Origin: a bacterium
Lineage (GTDB): Bacteria > Electryoneota > RPQS01
Reading direction: 5' to 3'
Length of the DNA stretch: 64,000 nt
Assembly: GCA_036504735.1 (NCBI GenBank)
Contig: DASXUQ010000008.1
Location: 124,001-188,000 of the forward strand
Under the pieces are notes generated by a model. It saw only the letters and a program-made list of their open reading frames with translations. It ran no database searches and was not told the origin of the DNA. Below, one piece after another: positions 1-9,042 of this stretch. The translations under genes were made by a program, and so were the position numbers. How positions within the stretch are numbered: position 1 is the first letter of the stretch; each line of letters opens with the position of its first letter.

Positions 1-3
1 AAA

Positions 4-27
4 GGGCGGCCCGGAAATGAGCCGCCC
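4..27 (-). terminator. Rho-independent terminator at the left edge
   Basis: A 7-bp perfect stem (GGGCGGC/GCCGCCC) with a 10-nt loop lies just downstream of the minus-strand hydrolase gene ending at 55. On the minus strand it is followed by T residues, but the window edge cuts the tract after three bases. Confidence 0.6.
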
Positions 28-54
28 TGAACAAAGATCGAACGGAAAAGAATG

Positions 55-1413
55 CTATCGGCTGCCGGTTTCGCTGCTGGCGGTCGTCTTTTTCGCCCAG
101 TTGACGATTACCGGGAGCACTTGATCGCTGAAGGTCTTGAACGCGGGGCCGCTGTTCAGGCTGTCGAAGCTGGCCTGCTGCGAGGAGACCTTGTTGAAGA
201 AGTGATCCATATCGGGCACCTCTACGAACTCGGCATGGCCGGGATGGTAATGATTGATCTCATCGGCGGTGTACCGGTGCTCGCGCGCGTCGGTGACGAA
301 ATCGGATTTGCCGTAGATCAGCAGGACGGGAGCGGTAACGGTCTTCCACTCGCGGGCAAGATTCAGACTGTCAAGTTGCTGCATGAAGCGGTAATCCACC
401 GGATAGTCCACGTACTCTGCCAGCGTGGAGTCTTCGGCGATAATCTGCGCAGGGGATTTCTGCTCCACAAAGAGCTTGTGCGCGGCAAGTTCCTTTTTGT
501 GGAAGGCGAGTTCGATGGAGTCGTAATCCATGTGGGAGAGCAGAAGCTGCCGCCGCTGATTGATAAGTTCATATTCGAACCAGGTGATCCCCGAGGTGGC
601 AATCGCGATGATGCCTTTTACGGGCACGCGGTTGGCTACCACGGGAGCCTCGATGCCCCCCATGCTGTGGCCGAGCAGGATGACGCGGCTTGTGTCCATG
701 TAGCTGAAGTTCGTGAGGGCGCGGATGGCGGTGACGAGACCGTTGACTTCATCATCAAAGCTCATCCGGGCGCAGGGCGGCCCTTCGCTGTCCCCCATGC
801 CGGTCTTTTCAACGCGCACCGTGACGAATCCGTTGCGGGTGAGATCATAGAGAATGGTGCGGTAGGGCTGGGGCTGGTCGGCGGGAAGATCCAGCGAATA
901 ACAGCCGAGACCGCCGAGCATGACCACCACGGGGAGCTTGCCGGGAAGACGCGGTTTGGTGATGACAATCCGGCGCAGAGAGTCGCCGATGGAGACGGCT
1001 TCATAGAGCACATCAAAATCGGGCGGCGTCTCTTTAGGAAAAGGTTTCAGGGCGACAGCGCGGGTCATGCGCTTGCCGCCGCGCAGAACATCGAACGCAA
1101 GCTTATCGCCGACCTTGTGGTTCCTGAGTTCGGCGGCCACTGCGGGTGCATTGCCTGCGAGCTTGCCGTTAAGGCGCAGCAGAATATCGCCGGTTTGCAG
1201 TCCGGCAGCTTTGGCGCTGGCGTTGTCGTAGATTTTGCCCAGCAGCACGCCACCGCTGTCAGGGACGCCGCCTTTGCCGCGCAGACTATCGGGTACCGGT
1301 TGCATCTGCGCGCCGAAAAAGGCGCGGCGGGGAAGCTGACGCGGTTTGGCGGGTGCGGCCACGGCCGCAAGGGCCAGAGACAGCGCCAGCAGTCCAACAA
1401 ACAAGGGTCTCAT
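55..1413 (-). CDS. Secreted alpha/beta hydrolase with N-terminal PDZ domain
   Basis: A 452-residue exported hydrolase. Residues 1-20 form a signal peptide ending Ala-Val-Ala-Ala. Residues about 45-125 resemble a PDZ domain (GGVLLGKIYDNASAKAAGL, then GDILLRLNGK), which usually binds peptide ends. From about 135 onward there is an alpha/beta hydrolase fold with the nucleophile elbow GHSMGG (Ser250), an acid in GKSDFVTD (Asp371 or Asp375) and His404 in DMDHFF. The closest known architecture is the S9/acylaminoacyl-type serine hydrolase group; the substrate cannot be told from sequence. It would act in the periplasm or outside the cell. It is the last gene before a terminator at 4-27 and is separated from the next minus-strand gene by 88 bases. 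Confidence 0.85.
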   Translation of the reverse strand: MRPLFVGLLALSLALAAVAAPAKPRQLPRRAFFGAQMQPVPDSLRGKGGVPDSGGVLLGKIYDNASAKAAGLQTGDILLRLNGKLAGNAPAVAAELRNHKVGDKLAFDVLRGGKRMTRAVALKPFPKETPPDFDVLYEAVSIGDSLRRIVITKPRLPGKLPVVVMLGGLGCYSLDLPADQPQPYRTILYDLTRNGFVTVRVEKTGMGDSEGPPCARMSFDDEVNGLVTAIRALTNFSYMDTSRVILLGHSMGGIEAPVVANRVPVKGIIAIATSGITWFEYELINQRRQLLLSHMDYDSIELAFHKKELAAHKLFVEQKSPAQIIAEDSTLAEYVDYPVDYRFMQQLDSLNLAREWKTVTAPVLLIYGKSDFVTDAREHRYTADEINHYHPGHAEFVEVPDMDHFFNKVSSQQASFDSLNSGPAFKTFSDQVLPVIVNWAKKTTASSETGSR

Positions 1414-1501
1414 CTATCGTCATCCTTCAGGTGGGGGTGATGCCTTTCTGACGTTAGAGCCGGACAGGCAACAGAATGTTGCAGGGTGGCACCCGCTCGC
1501 G

Positions 1502-3178
1502 TCACCGTGCGGCTTGCGGCTTCTGCGCTGAGGGCGCATAATCATAAGGTATGAGCGGACGGAAGGTGACGGGTTGCGATGCTATGCGCGGGACCGGCAG
1601 TGCCTTGCCGGGCAAGGACATGGCCGGGGGCTGACCGGAATTGACGGCCGTTACTTCATACATCCGCACCGTCTCCGGGCCGCCAAGGCTGGCATCATCG
1701 GCAAAGGAGTTGCCCTGTGTAGTGCCGATCAGATGGCAGGGAACGCCGGGGCTGCAGTCGGCGCCGCCCGCGTAGACATTATAGGCTGACGCGCCGGGCA
1801 CCGGGCTCCAATCGAGCTGGATGACGCCGATATCCGGCTGGGCGGAGATCACCAGATCGGCAACCGCAGGCGGCGGGCCGCAAGGCGCAGAACTGCAACT
1901 GAGCACATAGGGGCCTTCGCTGCCGCCATAGCCCTCGACGATGATGTAATAGATGCGGCCGGGGTCTGCCTGCCAGGTGACGGTGGGATTGAGGGTAGGC
2001 GAACCGTCACACAGGCCGTCATCGGCGCAGGCAATGAGGGAGTCTGGCGGGCAGGTGGGGCCGGTCCAGACTTCCATGACGGGGTCGAGATAAAAGTTGC
2101 CGGTTCCGCAGAGGCTGGCCGTGATCTGGGAGCACTGCTGTACATTAAAGAAGTACCAGTCTTCCTTGCTCTCTCCATAGTTGCATTGCACATGGTCATT
2201 GTTGCCGCAGCGCGTGTCACCCGTGATGGTGAGGGGGAACGCGAGCAGATAATCCCCGGCGCAGGAATCATGGCCGGTGGTGGCCGTGACATTCAGCACG
2301 TAGTAGCCGTTGCTGGTGTTCCAGCCGTCCACGATAATGTAATAGGCTTGATTGGCGTTGGCGCCGAAGGACACGGAACTCTGGTTGTTGGGACACGCGT
2401 CGTCGTTGCAGGCGACCGGAGTGGATCCGGCACAGCCGCCGCCGGTTCGCACAAAGAGCACGGCATCCATCAGCGGATGACCGCAGGTGGTGGCCGTGAC
2501 CCAGGCGTCGCAGGGCAGTTGCAAGGTGTAGACCACATCCGGCGCATTGCTGAAAGCACAGGGTGGCGTGATGTCATTCAGCGCGCAGGCCGTGCTTCCG
2601 AAATCGGTGTAAGGGACATGGTCTATCAACCTGCTCCCGGAACAGTTGTCATTGGATGGCGGGAAGGATGTGCCGGTTACCACCAGCGAGTACGCGCCAC
2701 GATCACCGTTATAACCGCTGATGATAATGAAGTAGTACTGGCCGACCTCGGCTGTGAACCCGACGGTGCTCTGGCGGCCGATGGGTCCACAGGCGTCATC
2801 GTTGCAGGTGATGACATAGGACCCGGGACAGTCGCCATAGTTCGTACCTCGCCGCACTTCCACCACGGTGTCATAAGACGATCCACAGAGTGCGACACTG
2901 ACGCTGGTCAGGCAAGCAAGGGACAGCGCGTAGATGTCATCGGGCCCTGTCGCCGGGTTGAAATCGGGGCAGGCGAGCGTAAAGTTCGACGCGCTGGCAG
3001 TCGTGTTGCCATTGATCGTGATGGGCAAAGACACGATGGTGGACGGCGGGCAGGCGTCCTCATCAAGGGAATGGGACTCCCGCAACACAAGCGCGCTCGT
3101 CGGGTCGGCGGAAATCATTCGGGCATAGAGGGGAATGGTCAGAAGAAGCAGCGCGGCACAGAAGAAAGCCTTACGCAT
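1502..3178 (-). CDS. Secreted Cys-rich repeat protein with C-terminal FN3-like domain
   Basis: A 558-residue exported protein. After a signal peptide (about 1-20) come three repeats of roughly 120-130 residues. Each starts with a Cys-Pro/Cys-Ala segment and has a SLCG-like core, a Cys-x-Asp-Asp motif (CNDDACG) and a Tyr-Tyr-x-Ile-Ile-x-Gly-Tyr beta strand. They resemble bacterial pre-peptidase C-terminal-like beta sandwiches. Residues about 450-540 look like a fibronectin type III domain. The same repeats occur in the two proteases at 5311 and 9043, but no protease domain is present here. No T9SS sorting domain is seen; the protein ends in a Pro/Lys/Gln-rich tail finishing in Arg, as the two proteases do. 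GAGG upstream of the ATG serves as a ribosome binding site. Likely an adhesive or matrix protein; function unknown. Confidence 0.75.
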   Translation of the reverse strand: MRKAFFCAALLLLTIPLYARMISADPTSALVLRESHSLDEDACPPSTIVSLPITINGNTTASASNFTLACPDFNPATGPDDIYALSLACLTSVSVALCGSSYDTVVEVRRGTNYGDCPGSYVITCNDDACGPIGRQSTVGFTAEVGQYYFIIISGYNGDRGAYSLVVTGTSFPPSNDNCSGSRLIDHVPYTDFGSTACALNDITPPCAFSNAPDVVYTLQLPCDAWVTATTCGHPLMDAVLFVRTGGGCAGSTPVACNDDACPNNQSSVSFGANANQAYYIIVDGWNTSNGYYVLNVTATTGHDSCAGDYLLAFPLTITGDTRCGNNDHVQCNYGESKEDWYFFNVQQCSQITASLCGTGNFYLDPVMEVWTGPTCPPDSLIACADDGLCDGSPTLNPTVTWQADPGRIYYIIVEGYGGSEGPYVLSCSSAPCGPPPAVADLVISAQPDIGVIQLDWSPVPGASAYNVYAGGADCSPGVPCHLIGTTQGNSFADDASLGGPETVRMYEVTAVNSGQPPAMSLPGKALPVPRIASQPVTFRPLIPYDYAPSAQKPQAAR

Positions 3179-3561
3179 GGCAGGACCTCATATGTAAGCG
3201 GTTTTAGGGGATAGCCGGAAATAATCTCCATATAGGACTCATCGCGCGGTGTAATGACTCGCGGAGAGCAGAGGCTTTTGTTCCTTCGCGGCAGCAGATG
3301 GTAAGGTGTTCGCGCCGGCGCGGTGTGCAGCAAAAACCAACATCGGTCAGGCTTGTCATAGCACGAATCCTTTACCACAATCCCCACTGCGACTGACCGA
3401 GTGCCCCTGTGGAATATAGGCTGCGGGATGTCTGCGCGCAAGACGCAGTGGCTGTGAGCAAAAGATTTCGGATATTCAGGCGGTGAGCAAGATAGACCTC
3501 GAGAGCAAGACCCTACACAGTTCTAAATCATCTTTCCCCTAACTTCAAAAGGAGTCCAGCA
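3179..3561. promoter_or_regulatory. Divergent intergenic region
   Basis: This 383-base gap separates the minus-strand repeat protein from the plus-strand phage-like cassette, so it must hold promoters for both. I found no convincing -35/-10 pair, no gene and no strong hairpin. AAGGAG sits 8 bases before the ATG at 3562. Confidence 0.4.
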
Positions 3562-4248
3562 ATGCTTTTTCAACTTTTATCCGGACCGGTGGTGGCGATG
3601 AAGGAAGCCGCCGCGTCCACGGACATCGAGCAGATTAATGCGTTGCCCAACCCGCCGCTGTCGCCGTTGAATGCGGACGATTTGTACATCCGCCGCTGCC
3701 GGCTGGCGGGCGATGCGGTGGATTCGCAATGCGGCTGCTTCCGCACGCCGGACCTGCCGCGGCTGCTGGAACTGACGCACGGCGCACCGGCGCTGATCGG
3801 GCACAACCGGGAGAGCATTGCCGTGGCGCGGTTCTTCGGCGGTGCGGTCGATGAGCACGAAGGGCACCGCTACATTGTGCCCAAGTTCTATTGGCCGAAG
3901 GCGCACTCCGCAGCGGAGGATTTTCGCGTGCTGCTGGATTGCGGAATTATCAGCGAGGCCTCGATTGCCTTCACCTTCAGCAAGCCGAGCTGTTCGATCT
4001 GCGGCAAGGATATCCGCGAGTGCGAACATGAGCCGGGAACGATGTACGGCCTCAGGCTTTGCTACTATCACTATGACGGCATCGACCGCGTGCTGGAGGG
4101 GAGCTTTGTCTATCGCGGCGCGGAACCGGGTACGGGAATTCTGGCGGAGATCTCGGAGATGAAGCGCTCGCTGAAAGGCAAGAAGACGATGACGGTGCGG
4201 ATCGGCGGGCGGTCCTATGAAGCCATGGCACCGTTGCAGCAAGGATGA
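3562..4248 (+). CDS. Phage prohead-protease-like (XkdF-type) protein
   Basis: A 228-residue cytoplasmic protein. The segment about 130-200 contains CSICGKDIRECEHEPG followed by Tyr-Gly, a Cys and a Glu-x-Ser-x-Val-Tyr-x-Gly-Ala strand. This Cys/His layout is typical of XkdF-like and HK97-type prohead protease proteins of tailed phages. I recognise it from family memory, so the match is moderate. A perfect AAGGAG ribosome site precedes the ATG. It is the first of four plus-strand genes that look phage-derived, yet no capsid, portal, terminase or tail genes are present. It may be a relic or a domesticated protein; a zinc-binding function for the Cys/His cluster is inference. Confidence 0.5.
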   Translation: MLFQLLSGPVVAMKEAAASTDIEQINALPNPPLSPLNADDLYIRRCRLAGDAVDSQCGCFRTPDLPRLLELTHGAPALIGHNRESIAVARFFGGAVDEHEGHRYIVPKFYWPKAHSAAEDFRVLLDCGIISEASIAFTFSKPSCSICGKDIRECEHEPGTMYGLRLCYYHYDGIDRVLEGSFVYRGAEPGTGILAEISEMKRSLKGKKTMTVRIGGRSYEAMAPLQQG

Positions 4249-4288
4249 AGGCGGAAGGATGAGGGATGAAGGCAAGAAGGAGGAGCAG

Positions 4289-4675
4289 ATGAGAATGATC
4301 CGCAAGATCATCGTGCATGCATCGGGGAAGACGGGTGACGATGCGTCGCAGATTGACGTGCGGCACCGGAGACGGGGATTGCGGCGCATCGGGTTTCACT
4401 ATGTGATTGGCGATGAAGGATCCCTCGCGCGTGGCAGAGGGCTCGATGAGGCGGGAGCGCATTGTCTCGGGTACAATGCCGATTCGGTGGGGGTGTGCCT
4501 GTGCGGAACGGGACTGCCGACCGTGGCGCAGATGCGGAAGCTGCACGGTCTCACCTGCCGCCTCCTGAAGAAGTTTCCCCGGGCGGATGTGGTGCGGGCG
4601 GGCGACCTCGATCCCTGGCTGCCGGATATTCTGAAACTGGATGTTTCCCTGCTGCGAAAGGAGCGGCCATCATGA
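4289..4675 (+). CDS. T7-lysozyme-like amidase homolog, degenerate zinc site
   Basis: A 128-residue protein resembling the N-acetylmuramoyl-L-alanine amidase (Amidase_2, T7 lysozyme) family, whose members cleave the sugar-peptide bond of peptidoglycan using a zinc ion. Family landmarks are IIVHAS (first zinc His, residue 10), an Arg-Gly...IGFHYVI segment, GRGLDEAGAHCLGYNADSVG and a C-terminal Leu-Asp-Val. Where active enzymes have Gly-His-Arg-Asp-Leu and a Cys-Pro-x-Phe-Asp-Val end, this protein reads RAGDLDPWLP and ILKLDVS, so the second His and the Cys ligand appear lost. It is probably catalytically dead or altered. The start is fixed by AGGAGGA just before ATG 4289; upstream codons are a heptamer-like repeat. 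The stop overlaps the next ATG (ATGA). Confidence 0.7.
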   Translation: MRMIRKIIVHASGKTGDDASQIDVRHRRRGLRRIGFHYVIGDEGSLARGRGLDEAGAHCLGYNADSVGVCLCGTGLPTVAQMRKLHGLTCRLLKKFPRADVVRAGDLDPWLPDILKLDVSLLRKERPS

Positions 4676-4923
4676 CCGATCATGAGACCTCGCTGGACCG
4701 GGGACTGGGCAGAGTGGAGGCGCGAGTGGCGGATCTGACGGATCAGATCAGCGGCCTGCGCAAAGAACTTTCTTCCGTGGTGAAGACGCTGGAATCGGCG
4801 ATTGCCGGACACCGCGAACGGATCGCGGCCTTGGAGGCGTTCCGCCGCTGGATGATCGGTCTGATGACCGGACTGTTTCTGAGCAGTGTGGCGGCGGTGT
4901 TCGGGTATCTGCTCAAGTCGTGA
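4672..4923 (+). CDS. XhlA-like coiled-coil membrane protein
   Basis: An 83-residue protein. Residues about 5-60 are strongly heptad-like (a predicted coiled coil rich in Leu, Val, Arg and Glu) and residues about 60-80 form a single transmembrane helix (WMIGLMTGLFLSSVAAVFGY). This is the layout of XhlA/hemolysin-type phage lysis accessory proteins, which work with a holin. AAGGAG precedes the ATG, which overlaps the stop of the amidase-like gene by 4 bases, suggesting translational coupling. The assignment rests on architecture and neighbours rather than a clear sequence signature. Confidence 0.55.
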   Translation: MTDHETSLDRGLGRVEARVADLTDQISGLRKELSSVVKTLESAIAGHRERIAALEAFRRWMIGLMTGLFLSSVAAVFGYLLKS

Positions 4924-4927
4924 AGGC

Positions 4928-4960
4928 AAAATAGGAAATGTGAAATAGGAAATAGGAGAC
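4928..4960 (+). repeat. Heptamer-like tandem string (GGAAATA/TGAAATA type)
   Basis: Degenerate 7-base units (GGAAATG, TGAAATA, GGAAATA) sit between two cassette genes. A 19-base stretch is shared exactly with a second copy near 26031-26055. It resembles the short tandemly repeated heptanucleotides known from cyanobacteria. Confidence 0.5.
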
Positions 4961-4988
4961 AAGACCCTGTGCTTGAAAGGAGAGTCAC

Positions 4989-5159
4989 ATGTGGCAGTTC
5001 TGGAAGAGTAAGACGGTGTGGACGGCGCTGATTACGGGAATCGCCGGATTGGGGTTTTATTTCACCGGGGAGATGAATCTGGTGGACCTGGTGAAGATCG
5101 AGAGCCTGTGTGCGCTGATGGCTTTTTTACGGCACGGCGTGGCCAAGGCGGAGTTGTAA
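4989..5159 (+). CDS. Small holin-like membrane peptide
   Basis: A 56-residue protein starting MWQFWKSKTVWTALITG. It has one hydrophobic helix (about residues 9-27) and a second, weaker hydrophobic stretch near 33-47. The Lys-Thr-Val-Trp-x-Ala-Leu opening is common in small phage holin-like proteins. AAAGGAG lies 7 bases before the ATG and a perfect terminator follows at 5247-5270. Position after an amidase-like and an XhlA-like gene supports a lysis-cassette origin. An unrelated small membrane protein cannot be excluded. Confidence 0.5.
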   Translation: MWQFWKSKTVWTALITGIAGLGFYFTGEMNLVDLVKIESLCALMAFLRHGVAKAEL

Positions 5160-5246
5160 AACGCAAGGCGGGGCAGACTTGATGAGTCCGCCCTGCTGCT
5201 TTTCATCGTCGGATGGCTGACACACCGTTTCGCGATTCCGAGAGAA

Positions 5247-5270
5247 GAGGCGGGCCTTGCGGCCCGCCTC
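5247..5270. terminator. Bidirectional-looking terminator hairpin
   Basis: A perfect 10-bp stem (GAGGCGGGCC/GGCCCGCCTC) with loop TTGC lies between convergent genes ending at 5159 (+) and 5311 (-). T-rich flanks are weak on both sides. Confidence 0.75.
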
Positions 5271-5310
5271 TGTTGCATACGGAAAGTCTGTCCAACGCAG
5301 ACTATGGGGG

Positions 5311-8300
5311 TTATCTTACCGGATTGGGTGCCTGCTTGTTGGGATTGGGAACATAGACCGTATTGAGCCTGCTGTAGGCATTGATGAAGACCGGTTCCTG
5401 CCGCGCTGCATCGAGCTTGGGAGCATCCGGTGCGGACTCGGTGCCGGCGAACGGATCAGCGGCAAACCACGGCTCGGACGTCGGCGCGGCCGTGGCCTTG
5501 TCGACGACGGGACTGACGGAGCCGCTCTCGCCCTCCACAAGCGTCGGCAGTTGAGCGGCGGTCACGGCGTAATAGTAGCGGTCCGCAGCGGTGCTCAACA
5601 CATTGACGTCATAGTAGCCGAGGGACAGGGTGGAGTCAATCTTGTGGACCGAACTGACCAGACCTGTCGGCGACGTCCAGCGGTAGATGTTGTAGTAGTA
5701 GGCTGGTCCCTGCGACGCCCACTGCAGATACATATGCGGGGCCATGGGCAGAATCACCAGCGAATCGACACTGGCAGGTGTGCTGCACGGCTGTCCGGTA
5801 ACATTCAGCACATAGGGGCCGGCGTTCGAACTGTAGCCGTGTACAATCAGGTAGTAGGTGACATTTGCGCTGGCCTGGAAGTTTACCGTGCTTTGCAGGG
5901 TGCTGTTGCCGCCGCAGAGGTTGTCATCATTGCCGACCACCAGCGTGGTGCCGGGGCAGGCGCCGTTGCGGTAGACACTGATGCCGGTGTCATACCCGCT
6001 GCCGCAAAGGGAGACGGTTACGCTCTGACAGGTTGCCGAGTTCAGAGTATAGACGGCGTCGGGGCTGGTATTGCCCTGGAAATTCTGGTAGTTGTGGTTA
6101 TCGCAGGCTGTGCTGCCAATGTCGGTGAAAGGCAGGCTGGCGATGGCCGTGCCGGGGCAGACGTCATTGGACGGAGTGAATGCTCCACCGGCGCTGGCGT
6201 TGAGCACAAAGGCTCCGGCTGCTCCATTGAAACCGCTGACGATGAAGTAGTAGGTTACGCCGGCATAGGCGCGGAAGGTAACCGTGCTTTGCAGGCCGAA
6301 CGTCGCTCCGCAATAGTTGTCATCATTGCAGGCCACGGACACCTGACCGGGACAGGCTCCGCCGGCACGCACATCCAGCACGCAGTCATAGGTCGAACCG
6401 CAGAGCGATACGGTCAGAGATTCGCAGGAGGCGGGCGTGAAGTTGTAGACCACATCGGGTGAAGACGTCACGCGACAGGCTACAGCGTAATCATGAGTGC
6501 CGCAGGCCGTATTGCCGGCATCAGAATAGGGCAGGCTGGCAATCGTTGTTCCGGGGCAAACATCATTGGGCGGAGTGAAGGGCGTTCCGGTCACGTTGAG
6601 CGTATAGTTGCCGGTCAGGCCGAAATAGCCGCCGATCAACACATAATAGTTGGTGTTGCCCTGCGCGAGGAAACTCACCTGGCTTTGCAGACCGCAGTAA
6701 TCATCATTGCAGGCCACCAGCGTGTTGCCGGGGCAGGAGCCGCCCGCATAGACGCTGATCTGCGTGTCGTAGTTGGAGCCGCACAGGGAGGCGGTGACCG
6801 TCTGGCACGACGGGACATTCACCGTGTAGACCACTTCGGGAGACGAGGTGGTCACGCAGTTGGAATAGTTGGCCGTCGCCGTGCAGGTGCTGCCGGTATT
6901 GCTGTAAGGCAGCGCGGAAATCAGCGTGCCGGGGCAAGCGTCATTAGCCGGCACAGGGTCACTCGGGGTGCCGGTGACACTCAGCGTGAAGGCGCCGGAG
7001 TTGGAGCCATAGCCGTATACCAGAATGAAATACTGCACGCCGGGCTGCGCGGTGAAAGTCGCCAGGCTGTTGTACGGATTGCCGTTGACATTGCCACAGT
7101 AGTCGTCGTTGGACGCCACCAGTGTGGTGCCGGGGCAGGCGTCGCCCGTGCGGATTTCAATACCGGTGTCGAACGCCGAGCCGCAGAGCGATGCGGTGAC
7201 GGCGGTAGCGCAGGTCAATTGCAGGTTATAAACCACATCGGGTGAGGTGCCGAAGATCGCGTGAGTGTAATTATTCACTGCCAGATTGGTATTGCCGTTG
7301 TCGGTATAGGGCAGGCTGTAGATGCCGTAACCGGGGCAGGCATCATTGCCTGAGGCGGACGGATACGCGCCGTTAACCACACTGGGATTCGAACCCGACG
7401 GGTCGAGCCAGTTGCTGAGACGGGTGGAATTGCTGCCGTTGCCGGGCCAGGAGACGGAGAGCTTGCCATAGAGGGCGAGCGGGCCGTTGGGATTGCTGCA
7501 GCCCGGATAGCCGCCATGAAGCTGGCCAATCACGCGGCCATTCTGGTCGTAGCCGGGCGAGCCGGAGGAACCCGGTTCCATTGCGCCGCTGGTCCACCAC
7601 ATGCCCCAATGGGAATTGGGACCGACGCCGTTCCAGTCCGAACTGAACATGGCATTGGTCGTCCAATAGATCTTCTTGATGTCACCGCGAGGATGGGAGA
7701 TGCCGGTGCAATTGGCCGGGGTGCCGCCGGAACGATCCCAACCGGCCCAATAGGGACTATAAGCCATGGGAACCGGCGTGGACAGGCGCAGCAGGGTGAA
7801 ATCGGAAATGCTGTAGTTGGACACCAGCGTCGCGTTGGCGACGGTCTGATTGCCCGGCCCGTTGATGTTCGAACAGTTCGGGCTTTCGTAGTTGAAATAG
7901 AAAATGTACGTATCCGACGGGTTGCTGGTGCAGTGATTGGCCGTCAGGAAGTACGGCGTGTAATCCTGCGCGGTGTTGTTGACCAGAGTGCCCGAGCACT
8001 GGCCGGAGTTGTTGATGAAGTACATGGCCACGCCGTGCTTGTGAGCCTGCCAGCTCGCTCCGGCGGGGCAATTGATATTGATCTCGCAGGGTTCCGAATC
8101 GCCGAAACTGTCGGTTGCCCGGGCGCGCAGCACGTCGCGATATGCATGGCAGACCTTGGAGACCGAAAGACGGCTCTGACCGCTCAATGCGGCGGGTTCC
8201 AGATATTCGAGGGTAATCGCATCACCGGGAATATGCTCGGTAATATTGTTGGGACCGTCCCAGTTATTGGCCGAGGTAAAGGCGCCGATGACTTTGCTGC

Positions 8301-8727
8301 GGTTGTCATTGTACAGATAAAGCTGTCCGCCCTTGGGAATAAACCAGTCGTTATACAAGAGGCCGATGGAGTACGCTCCGGGCGAGGAAATCCGCAGCCT
8401 CCACACATGGTCGCCGTTGGGCAGCGTGGTCCAGACCCCCGAGTTGCGGAGATTGTAGGCCACGTCCAACTCCGCGGCAAAGCGGAAGGGATGCGGGCCG
8501 TCCACAACGGAGTCTTCGCGCATCAGGCTTTGCGTGTCCACGGCGGGCATTTGAATGGTGGGAACGGTCCCGGAAATGCTCGAGGAGAAGCTCGGCGGCG
8601 TGCCTCCGGAACTGATCTGGGCCAGTGCCGGAGAGGTACACAGACCGGCGCAGAACAGCAGAGCGAGGCATAGCGCCAGCGCTCCCGTACAGCGCAGCTT
8701 AAGCAAATTGCCAGTAGAGATATTCAT
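5311..8727 (-). CDS. Secreted lysyl-endopeptidase-like serine protease with NDxCPG repeats
   Basis: An 1138-residue exported protease. A signal peptide ends near PALA (residues 33-36). Residues about 60-200 are a beta-rich N-terminal domain. A trypsin-fold domain (about 210-450) follows, with the triad His265 (LTANHC), Asp309 (ISDF) and Ser388 (EPGSSGSP). The GSSGSP signature and Cys pattern fit the Achromobacter lysyl endopeptidase group, so cleavage after Lys is likely but inferred. Residues about 461-960 hold four repeats starting NDxCPG with SLCGS, CNDD and GY motifs. A fibronectin-like domain and a Pro/Lys tail ending NPVR finish the chain. It lacks a T9SS sorting domain. It is a tandem paralog of the gene at 9043. 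AAAGGGA precedes the ATG. Confidence 0.85.
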   Translation of the reverse strand: MNISTGNLLKLRCTGALALCLALLFCAGLCTSPALAQISSGGTPPSFSSSISGTVPTIQMPAVDTQSLMREDSVVDGPHPFRFAAELDVAYNLRNSGVWTTLPNGDHVWRLRISSPGAYSIGLLYNDWFIPKGGQLYLYNDNRSKVIGAFTSANNWDGPNNITEHIPGDAITLEYLEPAALSGQSRLSVSKVCHAYRDVLRARATDSFGDSEPCEININCPAGASWQAHKHGVAMYFINNSGQCSGTLVNNTAQDYTPYFLTANHCTSNPSDTYIFYFNYESPNCSNINGPGNQTVANATLVSNYSISDFTLLRLSTPVPMAYSPYWAGWDRSGGTPANCTGISHPRGDIKKIYWTTNAMFSSDWNGVGPNSHWGMWWTSGAMEPGSSGSPGYDQNGRVIGQLHGGYPGCSNPNGPLALYGKLSVSWPGNGSNSTRLSNWLDPSGSNPSVVNGAYPSASGNDACPGYGIYSLPYTDNGNTNLAVNNYTHAIFGTSPDVVYNLQLTCATAVTASLCGSAFDTGIEIRTGDACPGTTLVASNDDYCGNVNGNPYNSLATFTAQPGVQYFILVYGYGSNSGAFTLSVTGTPSDPVPANDACPGTLISALPYSNTGSTCTATANYSNCVTTSSPEVVYTVNVPSCQTVTASLCGSNYDTQISVYAGGSCPGNTLVACNDDYCGLQSQVSFLAQGNTNYYVLIGGYFGLTGNYTLNVTGTPFTPPNDVCPGTTIASLPYSDAGNTACGTHDYAVACRVTSSPDVVYNFTPASCESLTVSLCGSTYDCVLDVRAGGACPGQVSVACNDDNYCGATFGLQSTVTFRAYAGVTYYFIVSGFNGAAGAFVLNASAGGAFTPSNDVCPGTAIASLPFTDIGSTACDNHNYQNFQGNTSPDAVYTLNSATCQSVTVSLCGSGYDTGISVYRNGACPGTTLVVGNDDNLCGGNSTLQSTVNFQASANVTYYLIVHGYSSNAGPYVLNVTGQPCSTPASVDSLVILPMAPHMYLQWASQGPAYYYNIYRWTSPTGLVSSVHKIDSTLSLGYYDVNVLSTAADRYYYAVTAAQLPTLVEGESGSVSPVVDKATAAPTSEPWFAADPFAGTESAPDAPKLDAARQEPVFINAYSRLNTVYVPNPNKQAPNPVR

Positions 8728-8931
8728 AGTGTTCCCTTTCAGTTTTACTCTTTACAGATACTTATTGCAGTGGACTGCGTAAAAGATGATATTCAGGATA
8801 GAAAAATCCCATTAGAGCTAAAGATAAGCAGGTCTGAAAAAGAATGCTACAGTTGGCGGGTATAAATATGAGAAAGTTGATCTTTTTTGACGCTATAGCG
8901 TCTAATTATTCTATCTCAACATAAAACAAAA
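8728..8931. other. AT-rich intergenic region between protease genes
   Basis: Most of the 315-base gap between the tandem proteases is AT-richer than its surroundings. It should contain the promoter of the 5311-8727 gene; no confident -35/-10 pair could be picked. No gene is seen. The right part holds the terminator of the upstream gene. Confidence 0.4.
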
Positions 8932-8960
8932 AGAAGGCGAGTCAAAAAGACTCGCCTTCT
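8932..8960 (-). terminator. Rho-independent terminator
   Basis: A perfect 12-bp stem (AGAAGGCGAGTC and its complement) with a 5-base loop of A residues. On the minus strand it is followed by a T-rich tract (TTTTGTTTTATG), so it ends the transcript of the protease gene 9043-12483. Confidence 0.9.
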
Positions 8961-9042
8961 GTATTCGGTCCACTATGGCTGAGACCTCAGAGCTTCACAG
9001 GACCTCCTGCCTGAAGGTTCAAGCAGAAGATTACCGTTCGTC

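Noticed and set aside
3139-3441. A 100-codon minus-strand frame upstream of the repeat protein
   Set aside because: No ribosome site, no motif, overlaps the real gene start; likely part of the promoter region.
7380-7400. A tRNA T-loop-like GGGATTCGAACCC stretch
   Set aside because: It encodes DPSGSNPSV in the protease; no acceptor, D or anticodon arms can be folded around it.
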